Source of the DNA: Heterodera schachtii
Lineage: Eukaryota; Nematoda; Chromadorea; Rhabditida; Heteroderidae
Length of the DNA: 64,000 bases
NCBI GenBank assembly: GCA_023374025.1
Contig: SIJG01000015.1
Coordinates: 49,497-113,496, forward strand
Direction: 5' to 3'
The notes under the pieces were generated by a model, which worked only from the letters and a program-made list of their open reading frames with translations, was not told where the DNA came from and did no database searches. Of this stretch, positions 11,131 to 24,497 are shown piece by piece. The translations under genes and the position numbers were made by a program. Numbering within the stretch: position 1 is the first letter of the stretch; each line of letters starts with the position of its first letter.

Positions 11131-14100
11131 ATTGTTTATTAGTTATTTCGTTTTTTTTATTTTAAGAAATTAAAATTATCAAATCCTTCTAAAATGTAAT
11201 AATGCTTTATTATTTTAAAAATTGCAGTTTTGTTATTAAGTAATCAAGAATATAAAATAATAAAATGAAATAAAATTTAATTAATATGTTTTAAAGAATT
11301 TCTTAAAGAAGTTTTTAAATTCATTTCGATTTTTTTTTTTGGAAATAAAGCTCGTTTTTAAGTTTGTTGTTTCTTTTTTTCACATTTTTACAATAATTGA
11401 GGTTTACTATGATTCGAACAGGAATTTGTTTAAATGTTTTGCTTAAAAAGGCTAAATTCTAACTTAATTGTTTATTTAATTTATATGTGTAATTCCTACT
11501 ATTAAGTAAAGAATGCGAATTGATTTACAAATTCATTTCTGACTATAAATAATAATTCCCTTTAAATATATTAAATGTTTTTTTACATTAGATCATTTTT
11601 TATTGATTAAACGCAGCTTACTTCAAAATTAATCTTTTTGTTTTTATAAAATACCTTATATTTTTTATCTTAATTGTTTCTCTGCGTGGTCCATCCTGAG
11701 CACACAATATTTCTTTTTTAATTATTTTATTAACTAATTTTATATTTGATTGCTTTTATTTTAACACGTGAGATGATCGACATACAGTTGAAATATACAC
11801 ATAGTTGGAAGTTTTATTCGAGTTATTTTAGTAATTAATTTTATTTCATTGAATTATTTTACCTATACAGCAGAACTCAGTGCCGACGGACCGCCCACAG
11901 GCGCCATGCCACCACTATTTTCTATGAAAATATTTTAGTACATTTTTTAAAATTCTGTCAATACAGGAATTATTTTCTCTTATTTATCTATTTTTATATT
12001 TCGAGTAGTTTTTCAGTAAAATTTTGTATTTATTTGCATTTATTTTAACACTTGGGATGATGCATAAGTGATTATTATGTAGTTGGATAAGGCGAGAGCG
12101 AATTGGACAATGGTTGCGTATAATGGTGGATTAAGAAAAGCAATGGACATGACCTTTACAATTTTACATTATCTTCTTGTATTTATATGATTTTAGTTTA
12201 TATATTCTTAACCATTAAAACGTAATTTATTGTCTTAGTTTTTACCTAAATTAATGTTTTTATTCTTATCATTTTTTATATAATAATCGGAATTATTTAA
12301 TATGTTATTCTAGGAAGATATGCTTATTTAATTTTGTAAAAATAATTTTTTCAACAACTATAATCATTTCATATTTTTTCCAATTTTTGAGCGCACGATT
12401 ACACATACATGTTCAAGGGTTCCAAAACCATGGTTTGAAAATTTTAATTTAATTATTTTTTAGGCAGCTCAAGAAAAAAACTAGGAAAACTGCTGAAAAT
12501 GAATTAATTAATGACACAAATGCTTTGGTTTATCCATCTTAAAATTAAATACCGTATTTTCGGGAACTTATTTTTTATATTTTATTTTATATTCATCTAT
12601 TTTTATAAAGGAAGATATGATTATTTCTTCACAAAAATTGTTAACTACATTTCTAAATAATTTAGGTTGCCAATATTTAAATTTATGTCAATATATATTA
12701 ATACAATTAAAACTTATAATTTATTATAAATATTATTTATATATTTAGATACTTGTTCAATTTTAATCTTTATTTTTATATAAAAAAAACTTCGCTTTTA
12801 TTTTTAAAAATTAAATTTTTTGTTATTTTGACAATTCATTTAGATAGCTACAAAGTATTTTAATTTTATGATTATATTTATTTTATCAATTTTCTATGTT
12901 TTTAGTAATTAAATTATTCAGAGTATATTTGTTTTAAGTTGTACTATTTTTTCAAAAATTATTTATAAAATTTTTTATTCAACTCATGCCCTAGGTAGGT
13001 TTGTTATAATATACTTCATATAATACAATAATTAAGTATTTTCAGAATTTGTAATTATATTTTGTCTTAAGTTCTTCTATTTTTATAAGGAAAATATGTT
13101 ATTTTGAATTGTTTAATTAACTACCAAATTTCAAAATAGTCTATTTGGCAACGCATTTCTAAAGTTTAGTGTAAAAGTACAAATGAATTTAAAAGTGGGA
13201 AAAAGCAACAACATGCGATCCAAGTTGGAAGAGAGTTTTTATGAAATTTATTATACATCTTTTTATGCGCAAAATCATAATAATTTTAATTTATCATTAT
13301 GCTTGTTTTTTAATTTAGTGAAAGAAGATGGAAGATAAAAGTAAATTTGAGTTGAAATTAAAGTACAAAATTACAAATTTATATTTTTTGATAAATTTAA
13401 ACTTTTTCACGGTTTATTTTTATTTTTGTGAACTATCGTTTGCAATAATTATTTAATGCGTTTTTTATAACAACAGATAGCTGATTGTTATTTTTTGTGC
13501 TAGCTTTTGACTTTTAGGAAATTTTTTTCGGCGGTAATCCGAGGAGCTTAGTACGGAACTGGCATTCTTTAGGTTCTCGGCCCCGGACCCGGATTCGAAC
13601 ACTCAGAAAAATTTTGGAAATTTCTTTCGAAAAATGAGGGCTGCCATCGGTACTATTGCCAAGGCATTGATCGAATTGTACAATAATATGAAGAAAAGCA
13701 CAAGGGATTTTCTACAGTTAAAAGGAAGATGTGCTTATATTAATTTTTCAAAATTAATTTTTTCAACAACTAATAGTCCATATTTTTTCCAATTGCTCAG
13801 CACAGAAGTACACATGTGCTCGGAGTCCAAAACCATGGAATCAAATTGCTTACAATAATTATTTAATGCGTTTTCAGTTTTTATAGTTCTTTTTAAATTA
13901 TTTTATTATAACAAGAGATAGCTGATTAATCTTAGTTACTTATTATAATATCTTTTGATTGTGCATATTCATTAATAATGCTATTTATTATATTAGTTTG
14001 AAAATTAATGTTTGTTTAATTTTATTAGCTTTTTAGGCAGCTGAAGAAAAAAATTAGAAAAACTGCCAAAATTAATTAATTGATTAGCCAAATGCTTTGG

Positions 14101-15440
14101 TTTGTCAAACTTTAATGTATTCTTCTTTTACATGGTTAGTACCAAAATTAAATTTATATCATTTTATGATTAATATATTTTATAACTCAAAAAATATATG
14201 TATTTAAATTTTTATTAAAACTTCCACGCTAAAAACTCCTTGTTTTCTTCGGAACGCAACATTTCTTTCCTCAAATGAGTTTTAGATTATAAGTACAAAA
14301 AAAAATCATTTAAAAAACAAAATGCTCTTTTGTTATTTTGTTATTTTTTAATTTTTTATATTTTTTTAATTTTTTGTTAAATAATTTTTTCAGTTTATTA
14401 AATATGATCTCATACGAAAACTTAGTTATAAGTAATTTAATTTTATGATTATATTTTATTTGATCAATTTCTCTGTTTTTTATTATTTAAATAGTTCAAA
14501 ATTTGTTTATTTAAGTTGTACCAAATTTTTCATATTGTTTATGTTTAATTTTATTTTATAATTCAAAATAATTTAAAATTTTAGATTTTTATTTAAAAAA
14601 ATTCCTAACTCAAGGCGTCTTTATTCGCTGAGCATATTCCTCCTTTTCAAAATTCAATATTGTGGTTTATTATAATAGATTATTTTATATAATACAAAAA
14701 CTATGATGAATTTTAATTTTAATTTTACAATATCATTGAAATGCTTCAAATTGCGACTCGCGATGCAAGTGGGAAAAAGCAACTACATGTGATCCAATTT
14801 GGAATAGAATTTATGAAAATTAAAAAAAAATTTATTATACATATTTTTATGTGCAAAATCAAAAATAATTTGAATTTATCATTAATTAATAAATGGTTTT
14901 TTATTTTAATCTTGAAATCTTCGGGCAGTATCCAGTCTTTTTGGTAGTTTTCTGTTTTAATATGTTTGATAAAGATTTAATTTGGTTGCTATCATTTTGA
15001 TGGTATTGTTCGAGCTTTATCATAAAATTTTATTATACGATAAACTACTTATAAATTGGAATTTTCTCCTCTATAAATTAATTTGTGTTTTAATATTACC
15101 TGAAATGATTTATTCTATGTTTATTTTTGTTTTAAGAATTCTGTTTTTATAATATAGATGGATTAAAAAGAACTAAATTTTGATTTATTAAAAAATAAAA
15201 TTATAAATTAAATAATTTTTGAAATGGATACCTAATTAATTTGTGGAATAGAGAGAATGTTACTAAATTAATGTTTTTAATTACATAGGTAAACTAATTA
15301 CAATATAAATATTTAGTTTTATTTAGATTTATTTTCAATATTTATTTAATTTACAATCAGAATTATAAAGACATTTGCATCTTGGCTCAGCAGTTTTTCT
15401 CTTAAATTATTGTAAAAAATATTTTAAATTAAATTTTGAG
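11131..15440. repeat. AT-rich region of diverged internal duplications
   Basis: About 80% AT. Pairs of diverged segments recur: 12340-12540 with 13755-13850 plus 14030-14110 (shared GGCAGCTCAAGAAAAAAA, AAACTGC, AAATGCTTTGG); 13190-13310 with 14765-14885 (shared GTGGGAAAAAGCAAC); 11690-11830 with 12000-12130. A 75-codon plus frame at 13634-13858 starts MRAAIGTIAKALIELYNNMK but has no family match. No gene can be defended. Confidence 0.5.
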
Positions 15441-15468
15441 TTTTTTTGAATTATCTATTTCCCCATTC

Positions 15469-16034
15469 AGATTATTGATAGTTGTTTTTTATTTTTATTT
15501 TAATCTTGTGTATTCCGACATCACACAGTATCGGTTTCGGTAAATCTGGTTGCGGTCACTTTGATGATATTGTTCGAGCCTTATAAAAAATTTTTTTTAA
15601 TTGTAAATTTATTTGTTTAATTGATCAATCTAAATTTGCAATGTAGATTTGAATATGATATCTATATTAAGTATTTTTGTATATAATAATTTCATTAATA
15701 CAAAAATTAGAATTGAATTTTTGGTATGAAAAGATATTTATAAAATAGTTTGTTTTTCAGGTTTTTTCTCATTTGATGTGAAGTTTAAATCTGTTTATTA
15801 TGCTCTAAGAACAAACGATGTCTTTTGTCAATCCCGTGTGGGACTCTGTTGGCGTATGTTTTTTTCTCATTGTTTTGTTTTGGAGTAATATTAGCATACT
15901 TCTTTTATGAGAATTTCTCTTTATTTGATTTATATCTCTCATTCAAAAATGATTTAAAACATTAGTGCTGTTTGTTAAATTTAATTTCATTTTATTAAGC
16001 ATTTTTATTTAATTATTCAAAATATTTGATTTTT
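15469..16034 (+). repeat. Direct duplication, copy 1
   Basis: Nearly identical to 16531-17094 (offset about 1061 bp; differences are mainly T-run length). The copy is bracketed by TTGAATTATCTATTTCCCCA at 15447 and 16035. It contains two GC-richer islands that look like exons: 15529-15590, preceded by CACACAG, and 15818-15852, MSFVNPVWDSVG followed by a GTATGT donor. Confidence 0.8.
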
Positions 16035-16530
16035 TTGAATTATCTATTTCCCCATTTTCCCTGGAGAAAATTGATCGAATCGCTATTAAGTTAATTATTT
16101 TTAAAGTTGCATTACTAATATTATTTTATATAGTTTAAAAAATCATTTCATTTTGTCTTAAGAATAAAAATTTTCTTATTTTTGATAAAAATGTCAACTT
16201 TTTATTTAAATACATTTATTTTTTAGTGTATTTTGTCATTTATTTAATTTTAAAGAAGATTTTATATTTAAATTGTAAATTATCTTTATTAACGATGTTT
16301 TTTAAACAAGAAAATCATAATGAAAGTTTTTAAATTAGTAAAACACTTTTTTTCTCGCTGAACTGACAGAGCTTTTTTGATGTTCCAGGTCAAGTATTTT
16401 ATCGACTTTTGGTTAATATTTTATAATATTTATTTTAATTTCTTAACTAGTCTGTATATTTGAAATTTTTGTTTATTTTAAAACATTTTTTAAATTTGTC
16501 AAAATTTAAACCCAATTTACATTAAATAAC

Positions 16531-17094
16531 AGATTATTGATAGTTGTTTTTTATTTTTATTTTAATCTTGTGTATTCCGACATCACACAGTATCGGTTTC
16601 GGTAAATCTGGTTGCGGTCACTTTGATGATATTGTTCGAGCCTTATAAAAATTTTTTTTAATTGTAAATTTATTTGTTTAATTGATCAATCTAAATTTGC
16701 AATGTAGATTTGAATATGATATCTATATTAAGTATTTTTGTATATAATAATTTCATTAATACAAAAATTAGAATTGAATTTTTGGTATGAAAAGATATTT
16801 ATAAAATAGTTTGTTTTTCAGGTTTTTTCTCATTTGATGTGAAGTTTAAATCTGTTTATTATGCTCTAAGAACAAACGATGTCTTTTGTCAATCCCGTGT
16901 GGGACTCTGTTGGCGTATGTTTTTTTCTCATTGTTTTGTTTTGGAGTAATATTAGCATACTTCTTTTATGAGAATTTCTCTTTATTTGATTTATATCTCT
17001 CATTCAAAAATGATTTAAAACATTAGTGCTGTTTGTTAAATTTAATTTCATTTTATTAAGCATTTTTATTTAATTATTCAAAATATTTGATTTT
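16531..17094 (+). repeat. Direct duplication, copy 2
   Basis: Second copy of the 565-bp segment at 15469-16034. Both exon-like islands are conserved at 16591-16650 and 16880-16914. A first-type exon from copy 1 followed by a terminal-type exon from copy 2 would be in the natural order for a small gene, but the intervening sequence shows no clear middle exon. Confidence 0.8.
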
Positions 17095-19585
17095 ATTCTT
17101 AAATTCATTCATGATTAAGTTTTCTTTTGTTTATATTTTCATTTGGTATATTTTTAATAGATTAATTCGAATTTTCATTTCATTAGCATCGGAGCCATAA
17201 TGTATTTATAAATTACATAAAATATTCTGATGTAATTTTATTAATTTTTTTTTGAAGAATTATTCTTTTGATTCTATTTTTATCTTTGACTATTCTTTGT
17301 CCAAACTCTTGCCCAGAAATTTCTCTGCTATAGATGAAAACATTGTTGCGTTTTAAACTAATTATCTCTTTTAAATTCTTGATTTATCCATTTATTTAAA
17401 ATTCTGTCTTTTAATTCTATTCAATATTGACTAAAATTTGTCAATTTCTTAACACAGAAATTCGAAAATTTCAATGTGAGAATTTTTTAACCAATATGAA
17501 AATAATTATATTTCTTTTATTGTTTAATTTATTTATGGTTTTTGAGATTATGAATTTTTTTTTTACTGAATATTTTAAATTTTTGAAAAATATTTCAAAC
17601 CGTGTGTCTTCATAATTTTTTTATATGTTATGTTATTTATTTATATTTAATTAAAAAATTCTTTTCAATGAATAATATTTTTTTTCGGTTTTACTTTAAT
17701 AATTTAACTTTGTATTTATCTTTGTTTTCCAAGAAACTATATTATTTAATGAATCTTAGTTTCTAAAAAACTATGATCAAAAAATTTACATAAATATGTA
17801 AGAAAAATCCCTAAATATGTAAGAAAATACAAAAATATGTAAATAAAATTTTTTAAATGGTTATTTTTTGGGAAAAAATTCTTCGTAATGGGTGAAATAG
17901 GAACAAAATAACATAAAAATGACCTAAATAATCTTAGAATCACATTTTTGTACATTTAAAAATTAATTATTGGTTCTCCTTTTTAAAAAAAAAACGATTT
18001 TTAGGGGTACATTTTCAAAAAAATTTTTAAGTTTTCACAAGAAATTTTTAGAAATTCTAAAAAATTTTAAAAAATGCTAAAACTCCAAAATATGTAAATA
18101 AAAGTCCCGACTTTTGTTCGCAAACATAAAGACCTTTTTGTCACCATTTATTAAGAGAAAAATTCATGTTGCCGATTCTTTATGATTTTTCAAATTTGCC
18201 AATATTTGTTTATTTCATTATTTTGTATCTTTCTCAATTATTCTTATAGACATTAATTTTTGCTTTATTTTAAAATACTCTTTTTATTATTTTTTATTAT
18301 ATTACTTGTATATGAGTTGATTTTGTGTAAGTCCAAAATTATGGAAGTACTTTGTAGTGAATTATAAAGCAATATTGTTGAACTAACAAAAAATGAAATT
18401 TTACATTTTGGAGTATAAATTCGATTTTTTAAATTTTAATATGAAAAATTGATACCCAACTGCGACCAGCATTTATTTCAGTCGAGTACAATTGTATTAT
18501 TTGGTTTACTGGATAGAATTTCCAATGTTCTTTTCGTTAATGTTTCGTTTAAGGTATAATAATAGGTCTATTTCTAGCTATATAATCGGATTAGTAAAGC
18601 TTATAGTTTTGTGAAATTTTTTCTTAGGCCGCTAGCTCTTTTTTTAACAATTTAATAAAAACTTTTTGAGAAATGATTTTAGAATTATTGTTTTTAATTT
18701 TTCATTTATATTGTTTATCATTCTTATATTTCAATATATTTGTAAATATTTATTGATGGATCATCCATGGATCCGTACTGATTGTATGAAAACTTGAATC
18801 TTTATTATAAGTAATTTTATCTATTAAAATAAAAAATTCCTATTTTATGTGTACACTTTTGCATCTCACATAGCAATTTTTTATGTTTTCATTTCATAAT
18901 CCATTATAGATTTTTGTGCTAATATGTAATTAAAAATTTCACTAATACCATGACTTTTAGTTCTTTTTTTCTCGATTTCTAATTTTATTTAGTCACTTTC
19001 TTATTGTTGCCGTGCTTGAAGGCATCTATCAAAGCCGCTTTTTCTTAGAATTAATTTCAAATAAAAGTTTAAAAAATTGGTATTTTATCCTCTTTAATTA
19101 TTGCATTAATATACGCATCATTCATAAGATTTTCATACAGTTTCTATTTACAGAGAGTTATTTTATTACCATGTCAGCAGAATCGACAGCAAAAAAGTTA
19201 AAAAGTAAAAAATAAATCAAAACAATAACTAAATCCTCGCTCACCGAAATTTGTAAGTAATAAAATAATATTTAGCTGAAGATTGACTTAAAAATATTTA
19301 AAATAAAGCTAATAATATTGATCCAAATGGATTACAAAGAAAAAGGCAGCATTTATTCATCATGTTTTATTCATTCATTTTTAAAAAAGAATTTTTTTCA
19401 ATAAAAAATTGAAAGTCTAACATAAAATAATTAGCGTTAAAGGATTTTGTTGGAAAGGGTCTTAATTGCAAAAAAAAAAAAAAAATTGTTTTTTCATGTT
19501 TTGATTACTTAATTTTGCTGGGAAATTTTGGTTTTATCCTTTTTATTCCTTGTTTTGTGAATCCATCCCTGATCTAAATTAAGAG
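17095..19585. other. AT-rich stretch with MITE-like debris
   Basis: 17770-18150 is rich in AAATATGTAA words and ends with AAAGTCCCGACTTTTGTTCG, a tail also found near 20860, 29960 and 39650, so this is a fragment of a dispersed element family. A tiny frame at 19170-19215 (MSAESTAKKLKSKK) is too short to judge. No gene is recognised. Confidence 0.4.
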
Positions 19586-19933
19586 ATGAAGTCCAATTCT
19601 GACAATCCGCTTCTTCATCTCTTCAAATGCGCAGTGTGCAGTCGACCGAGCAATTATTTGTACTATGGCGTCAAATGTTGTGAAAGTAAAACAAATTAAA
19701 AGAACGGGCTTTATCAATTGAAAAAATTAGAAATTAAAAATACGTAATTCATAGGAATACCTATGCACATTAATATTTATTATTTTAGCCATTTTTGAAA
19801 CTAAATAATTCAATAATACCCTTATTATAATTCAGGATGCAAACATTTTTTTCGCAGAACAATTTCACTACTGAAGGAATACAAATGCAAAAATGGCGGA
19901 CAGTGCGACGTCGAAAAAGGCAAAAAATACTAA
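19586..19933 (+). pseudogene. Nuclear hormone receptor DNA-binding domain, truncated
   Basis: Exon 1 (19586-19685) encodes a short leader and the first zinc-finger module: CAVC, then NYLYYGVKCCE. A 150-nt intron (GTAAAA..TTCAG) follows, and exon 2 starts at 19836 and continues RCKHFFRRTISLLKEYKCKN, then GQCDVEKGKKY before TAA at 19931. The C-x2-C, YGV-x-C-x2-CK-x-FFRR and C-x5-C spacing is diagnostic of the family. The last two cysteines of the second finger (usually CxxCR) and the ligand-binding domain are missing; only a TGCCGT remnant is seen in frame after two stops. It is probably a pseudogene. Confidence 0.7.
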
Positions 19934-20387
19934 TAAAAAATGAAATTAGAAATTTGCCGTTAGGCGCCGTGAAAAAAAAAATTAATGAATTAATGATTCT
20001 GAATGTTGTTAGCCCTTATATTTTCCCTGGAAAAATTTTAAGTCATTTTGAAAACGATGAACGCAGTTACAAAAATTAAATTATTTCCCAAATTTATTTA
20101 TTTTCATTTCTTCACAAATTTAATCAAAAAAAAACAAATAAGAAATAAAATTAAAAATTTTTAAAATAAGTTTTTTTTCTAAGTTATACGTGCCCTGGAA
20201 AATGTATTGGAAAACAAACTTGTCTCGGTATATTTTTAAGTTCTAAAATTCTTATCGTTCAGATTTTATCAAAAAAAAAAATTAAAATTTTAAAGCACAG
20301 ATAAGGCATTTTCGAATTTATCCTTTTCGGGAAATTTTCGTCCGTATTCTTTTTGAACCGCTTTGCATCGTTCGTAAGGCTAATTAC

Positions 20388-20972
20388 CAGGGCTGCAAAA
20401 AATATGCACGAAAAGTGGCCAAAATATACGCATAAATATGCAAATAAAGTCGTGAAATATGCACTAAATATGCACAAAAATCGCAAAATATGCACCAAAT
20501 ATGCACAAAAAAACTTGAAAATTAGGGGTGCAAATTAACTTTAAAAAATTTTTTCATAGTACACTTGACAATGAGCTACAGTTCTTTTATAAAATTCTCT
20601 TAGCAAATATTGACATTTTTAAATCAAAAATTTTGTCATGAAAAAAAAACATTTTGGGGAAGAATTTTTGAGAAAATTTTCCAATTCTTAGTGATGTGTT
20701 TTTTAAAATTTTCGGTCGATTCTTAGGGGTGTATTTTCCGTTTTTATTGCATTTTTGTTAAAAAATTTTCGAGAAAATGGCAAAATATGCATAAAAATGC
20801 AGAAAAAACCAAAATATGCAAAATATGCATAAAGGCCCAAAATATGCAAAAATATGCAAATAAAAGTCCCGATTTTTATAAGCAAACACAAAAAAGAAAG
20901 TGTTTTTCCTACTATTTAGAGCATGGAGAAGCCAGGAAAAAAATATGCTTTTGCATATTTTTTGCAGCCCTG
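20388..20972. mobile_element. 585-bp hAT-like MITE
   Basis: Terminal inverted repeats CAGGGCTGCAAAAAATATGC (left) and its complement (right end) are flanked by the 8-bp duplication CTAATTAC at 20380-20387 and 20973-20980. An 8-bp duplication with a CAGGG terminus is the classic hAT signature. The interior is a run of AAATATGCA words without coding capacity, so it depends on an outside transposase. Confidence 0.85.
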
Positions 20973-20980
20973 CTAATTAC

Positions 20981-21896
20981 CATGATAAAATTCATTCAAA
21001 AAATCATTATCATTTTTTTCAGTCAGTCATTTAATTGAACAAAATATTTGGTAAATATCCATCATAGGTCCCAGACTCAAAATCGCATAAAAACACTTTT
21101 ATAGGTTTTCTTAGGTGCTGAAAACGCCTAAACCGTCAAAAAACTGCGCGGCAAAGCGTTTAAACCGGTTTTTGAACCGGTTTAAAACTCGAAAATTTGA
21201 GTGAAAAGGGGGGGGGCTCCTGACCTTTTAAAACGTTCAAAATCGGACAAATTAGGTATCATTCGAAAGCTCTTGACGAGCTAAGTCTAAAAATCAAGGA
21301 ATTAAGTCGAACCAATGCCATCTAGGCACTGGGACAACTGAGTCCCAGTGAAAATGAACACTTCAGTACCAAAATGGAAATTTATAAAAATACAACAACC
21401 TTCAATAAAAATCAAAATGCCCATTTGTAGTAATTTTAAAAAAAGGCACCAATGAAAAGGTGCTTATTTCTAAGATTTGGGCTCAACTTCTGCGTGCTTA
21501 TTTTGCGCTCATTTTTCAATATTCAAATAAAAATTTAATTTTAATCTAAAAATTGNTTCCCAATTGTCTCTTCCCGGGTGAACTATATATAGTCAAGGCC
21601 CCATTAAAAAATGGCACAAATAATATACCAATCGATTCGTCTCGACGAGTTATGCATGAAAAAGTAGGTCTCCAGTTGCGGACAAATTTGGTATCATTCG
21701 AAAGCTCTTGACGAGCTAAGTCTAAAAATGAAGGAATAGTTCAGTTGTTTTTATGTTTTATCTTCTGCAGTTCTCTTAATTTTATTCGTCTATCCTTTTT
21801 GGACATCACATTCTTTGGCCCATCCCAAATCCCCCATAATATCCATATATTTCGTATTCCCGTAGACCCCGAACCCTCCTTTTGCACTACTATTTT
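20981..21896. other. Intergenic stretch with a 56-bp direct repeat
   Basis: 21245-21300 and 21680-21735 share a near-identical segment containing GGTATCATTCGAAAGCTCTT. AAACCGGTTT and its complement flank a short spacer near 21158-21184. CACTGGGAC-aactGA-GTCCCAGTG at 21328-21350 is an inverted repeat related to the first minisatellite. There is one ambiguous base (n) at 21556. Confidence 0.5.
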
Positions 21897-23395
21897 GGGT
21901 TTAATTTTTAATTGCCAATTCGAAAGAGTTTTCCATGTTTAAATCAAGCAAAATTTTCCCAAAATTATAATTCTTGTGTGTTTTTCTGAAAAATTTCAAC
22001 CCAGTTCTGATGAAAATTTCTATTCTACTGAGGAATTTTTTTTTAATTTTTGCAGGATAATAGAATTCACTTATGCTACATATAGGCTACATATCGAAAT
22101 ATATCAAAATTATTAAAATTTGATTCATCTTGGACGAAGTTATGAATAATTTTCTGCCAAAAATTTTCCTTTTGATTGTTTTTGACTAACGTCCAGCACC
22201 TTAAAATTTGGCTAAAAACATTTTTGAAAAACCAGAGCTTGATTGATTTCTTTTGGCCATAAACAAATAAAATTTTCAACAGATTTTTATGCAAATGGAA
22301 ATGAAAAAATGAATTTAAATTTATAAAAAAAAAATAAAACAAATTTATGACGACAGCTGACGTGAAAAAAAGCAAAGACAGCCAAAAAAGGAAAAAGATT
22401 TTGTGTTAAAATTGAAACGAAAAATGTTTAATGCTAACGGGAGGAAAATGGGGCCATCTTTTTGGGAATGCCACGGATGTTTTTAAATCCGCTATGTATG
22501 GTTTAAAAAATCATTGGATTTCGCAAAATTAATAGCAAGAAAATGTTAAATTCTTGACCATTTTTGGTTACAGCTTTTTGAAAAAAGCTAATTAATAGAA
22601 CTCTGATTATTATGTGCTAAAAATCTCGAAATAAATAATAAAATATATGCTGAAAACCAAAAATGCCAAAATATGTGCGAAAATATGTATAATAAAAAAA
22701 AAAGATTTTTTTTTGAAAATATGTACAAAAAATTAATTTTTAAGCGTGTATTCTTCAATTTTCTTGTATTTTTCTTACAGTCTTTTTTTTCTCAAAAATG
22801 CCAAATTGTGCATTTGAAAACCAAAAAAACCAAAATATGTGCGAAAATGCCAAAATATATGCCAAAACGCCAAAATATGTGCGAAAGAATGTATAATAAA
22901 AAAAAAAGATTTTTTTTTGAAAATATATATTTGAAAACCAAAAAATGCCAAAATATGTGCGAAAATGCCAAAATATGTGCCAAAACGCCAAAATATGTGA
23001 TTTATGTTCTATAATTCTCTCAAAAGCAAAAATTGTTCGGAGAAAATGCTATCTTTGGAGTTTATCGTCATAAATAATGTAAGCCACAGAAAAAAATAGG
23101 TAAAACCATAAAAATACGGGCTCTACTAATTAACTTTAATTTTTTTTGGCTAATACAAAAAAAAATCTTCCAATTTTGTAATGTACAAAAATTTGCCAAT
23201 GAATGCGCGCAATTTACAAAAATGTTTTCAGTCTCCTCTTTTTTCCCTATTCTTTCCCGTTTTTCTTTCCTTTTTCAATTTGTTCCATGTAAACAATGGA
23301 ATCCTTCACAATTCCATAAGCATTCAGCATTTTTCCATTCTCAAGCCAAAAAATAGCACAAACGGTCACATGGCTTACGGTAGGTCAGTGATTTT
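21897..23395. repeat. Segmental duplication, left copy
   Basis: Matches 24498-25880 over most of its length, with small indels and a longer AAAATGCCAAAATATGTGC-type tandem patch at 22660-23000. Its right end corresponds to the 3' end of the ubiquitin-like gene in the other copy, so this copy carries a decayed tail of that gene on the minus strand. Confidence 0.8.
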
Positions 23396-24046
23396 TGAAA
23401 AAAAAACTATTTTCAACTATTTTGGCGTTTTGCCCAAAATTTGTTAACAAAAATGCAAAAAAAAAAAAAGAAAAATACCCCCCTAAAAATCGACTTAAAT
23501 TTTTTTTCAAAAAATACACCCCCTAAGAATCGACCCAAAAATTTTCAAAGCTGCACCCCTAAGAAATGAAAATTTTTTCAAAAAATCATCTCCAAAATTA
23601 ATTTAATTATTTTATTGACGAAAATTTTTGATTTTGAAAATTATGTATCTCATTAATGGTTTGGCATAATATTTTTGTTTTTTGAAGAAAATTACGATTT
23701 TACACCCCTAAATTTGAAAATTTTTAGCAACTATTTACCTATTTTATCAACTATTTTGGGGGTTTTTTATAAACTAAAAACTAACTATTTTGGCACTTTT
23801 TAGCAACTATAAATTGCATCCCTACTAATGATGTGATTTTTGAATAGGAATCGGATTGAAGCATATGCTAAATTTTCACTAACTATGAGCTAGATTTTTA
23901 AAAATACAATTGGCTGTAAATGGAACAGTTGAATAGGTCCGGAAAAGTACTAACCAGAAAGTGAGTAATAATACCATCGTAACGAGGGTTTTTGACATTT
24001 TGGGGACCTGACATAAGGGAATTTTTTTTTCTAAAATGAAAAACGG
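23396..24046. other. Intergenic, CCCCTAAG-rich low-complexity sequence
   Basis: Repeated CACCCCTAAGAATCGAC-like words and AACTATTTT words, also seen reversed at 52200-52700, mark a dispersed non-coding element family. No gene is recognised. Confidence 0.4.
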
Positions 24047-24394
24047 GTCAATGGCAACTCATACACAGGACAACTCGTACAAAAAAAATTTCTAAGAATT
24101 TTCAACGAAAACTTAGAATTTTTAGACAAAAAAAAACTAAGTGGATTTTTTAGCCTAGAAAAACTTTAAAAAAATTCTTGAAAGTTTTATTAATTTTTCA
24201 GCTGATTTTTTTAAATTTCTTAAATGTTTTAAAAAGTTTTTCTAGGCTAAAAAACCCATTTAGATTTTTTTAACTAAAAATTCTAAGTTTTACTTGAAAA
24301 TTCTTAGAAATTTTTGTACGAGTTGCCCTGTCTACGAGTTGCCTGTGTACGGGTTGCCTTTGTACGAGTTGCCTTTTGTACGAGTTGCCATGAC
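24047..24394. mobile_element. Foldback MITE with GGCAACTCGTAC-type ends
   Basis: Left end GTCAATGGCAACTC and right end GAGTTGCCATGAC are inverted. Inside, about 110 bp on each side pair again (GGACAACTCGTACAAAAA against TTTTTGTACGAGTTGCCC, and TTTTTAGCCTAGAAAAACTT against its complement). The right end has three further copies of the GTACGAGTTGCC word. Related copies sit in two introns, at 39257-39395 and 46757-46950. Confidence 0.65.
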
Positions 24395-24497
24395 ACCATG
24401 AAAAACATGGGTATCGCAAAGATCATGCTTTTTTACGGGCGTTAAATTGCAGCTCGTGTTTTTTTAATAATGCTTAGAATGAGTTTTTTTTTTTTGG

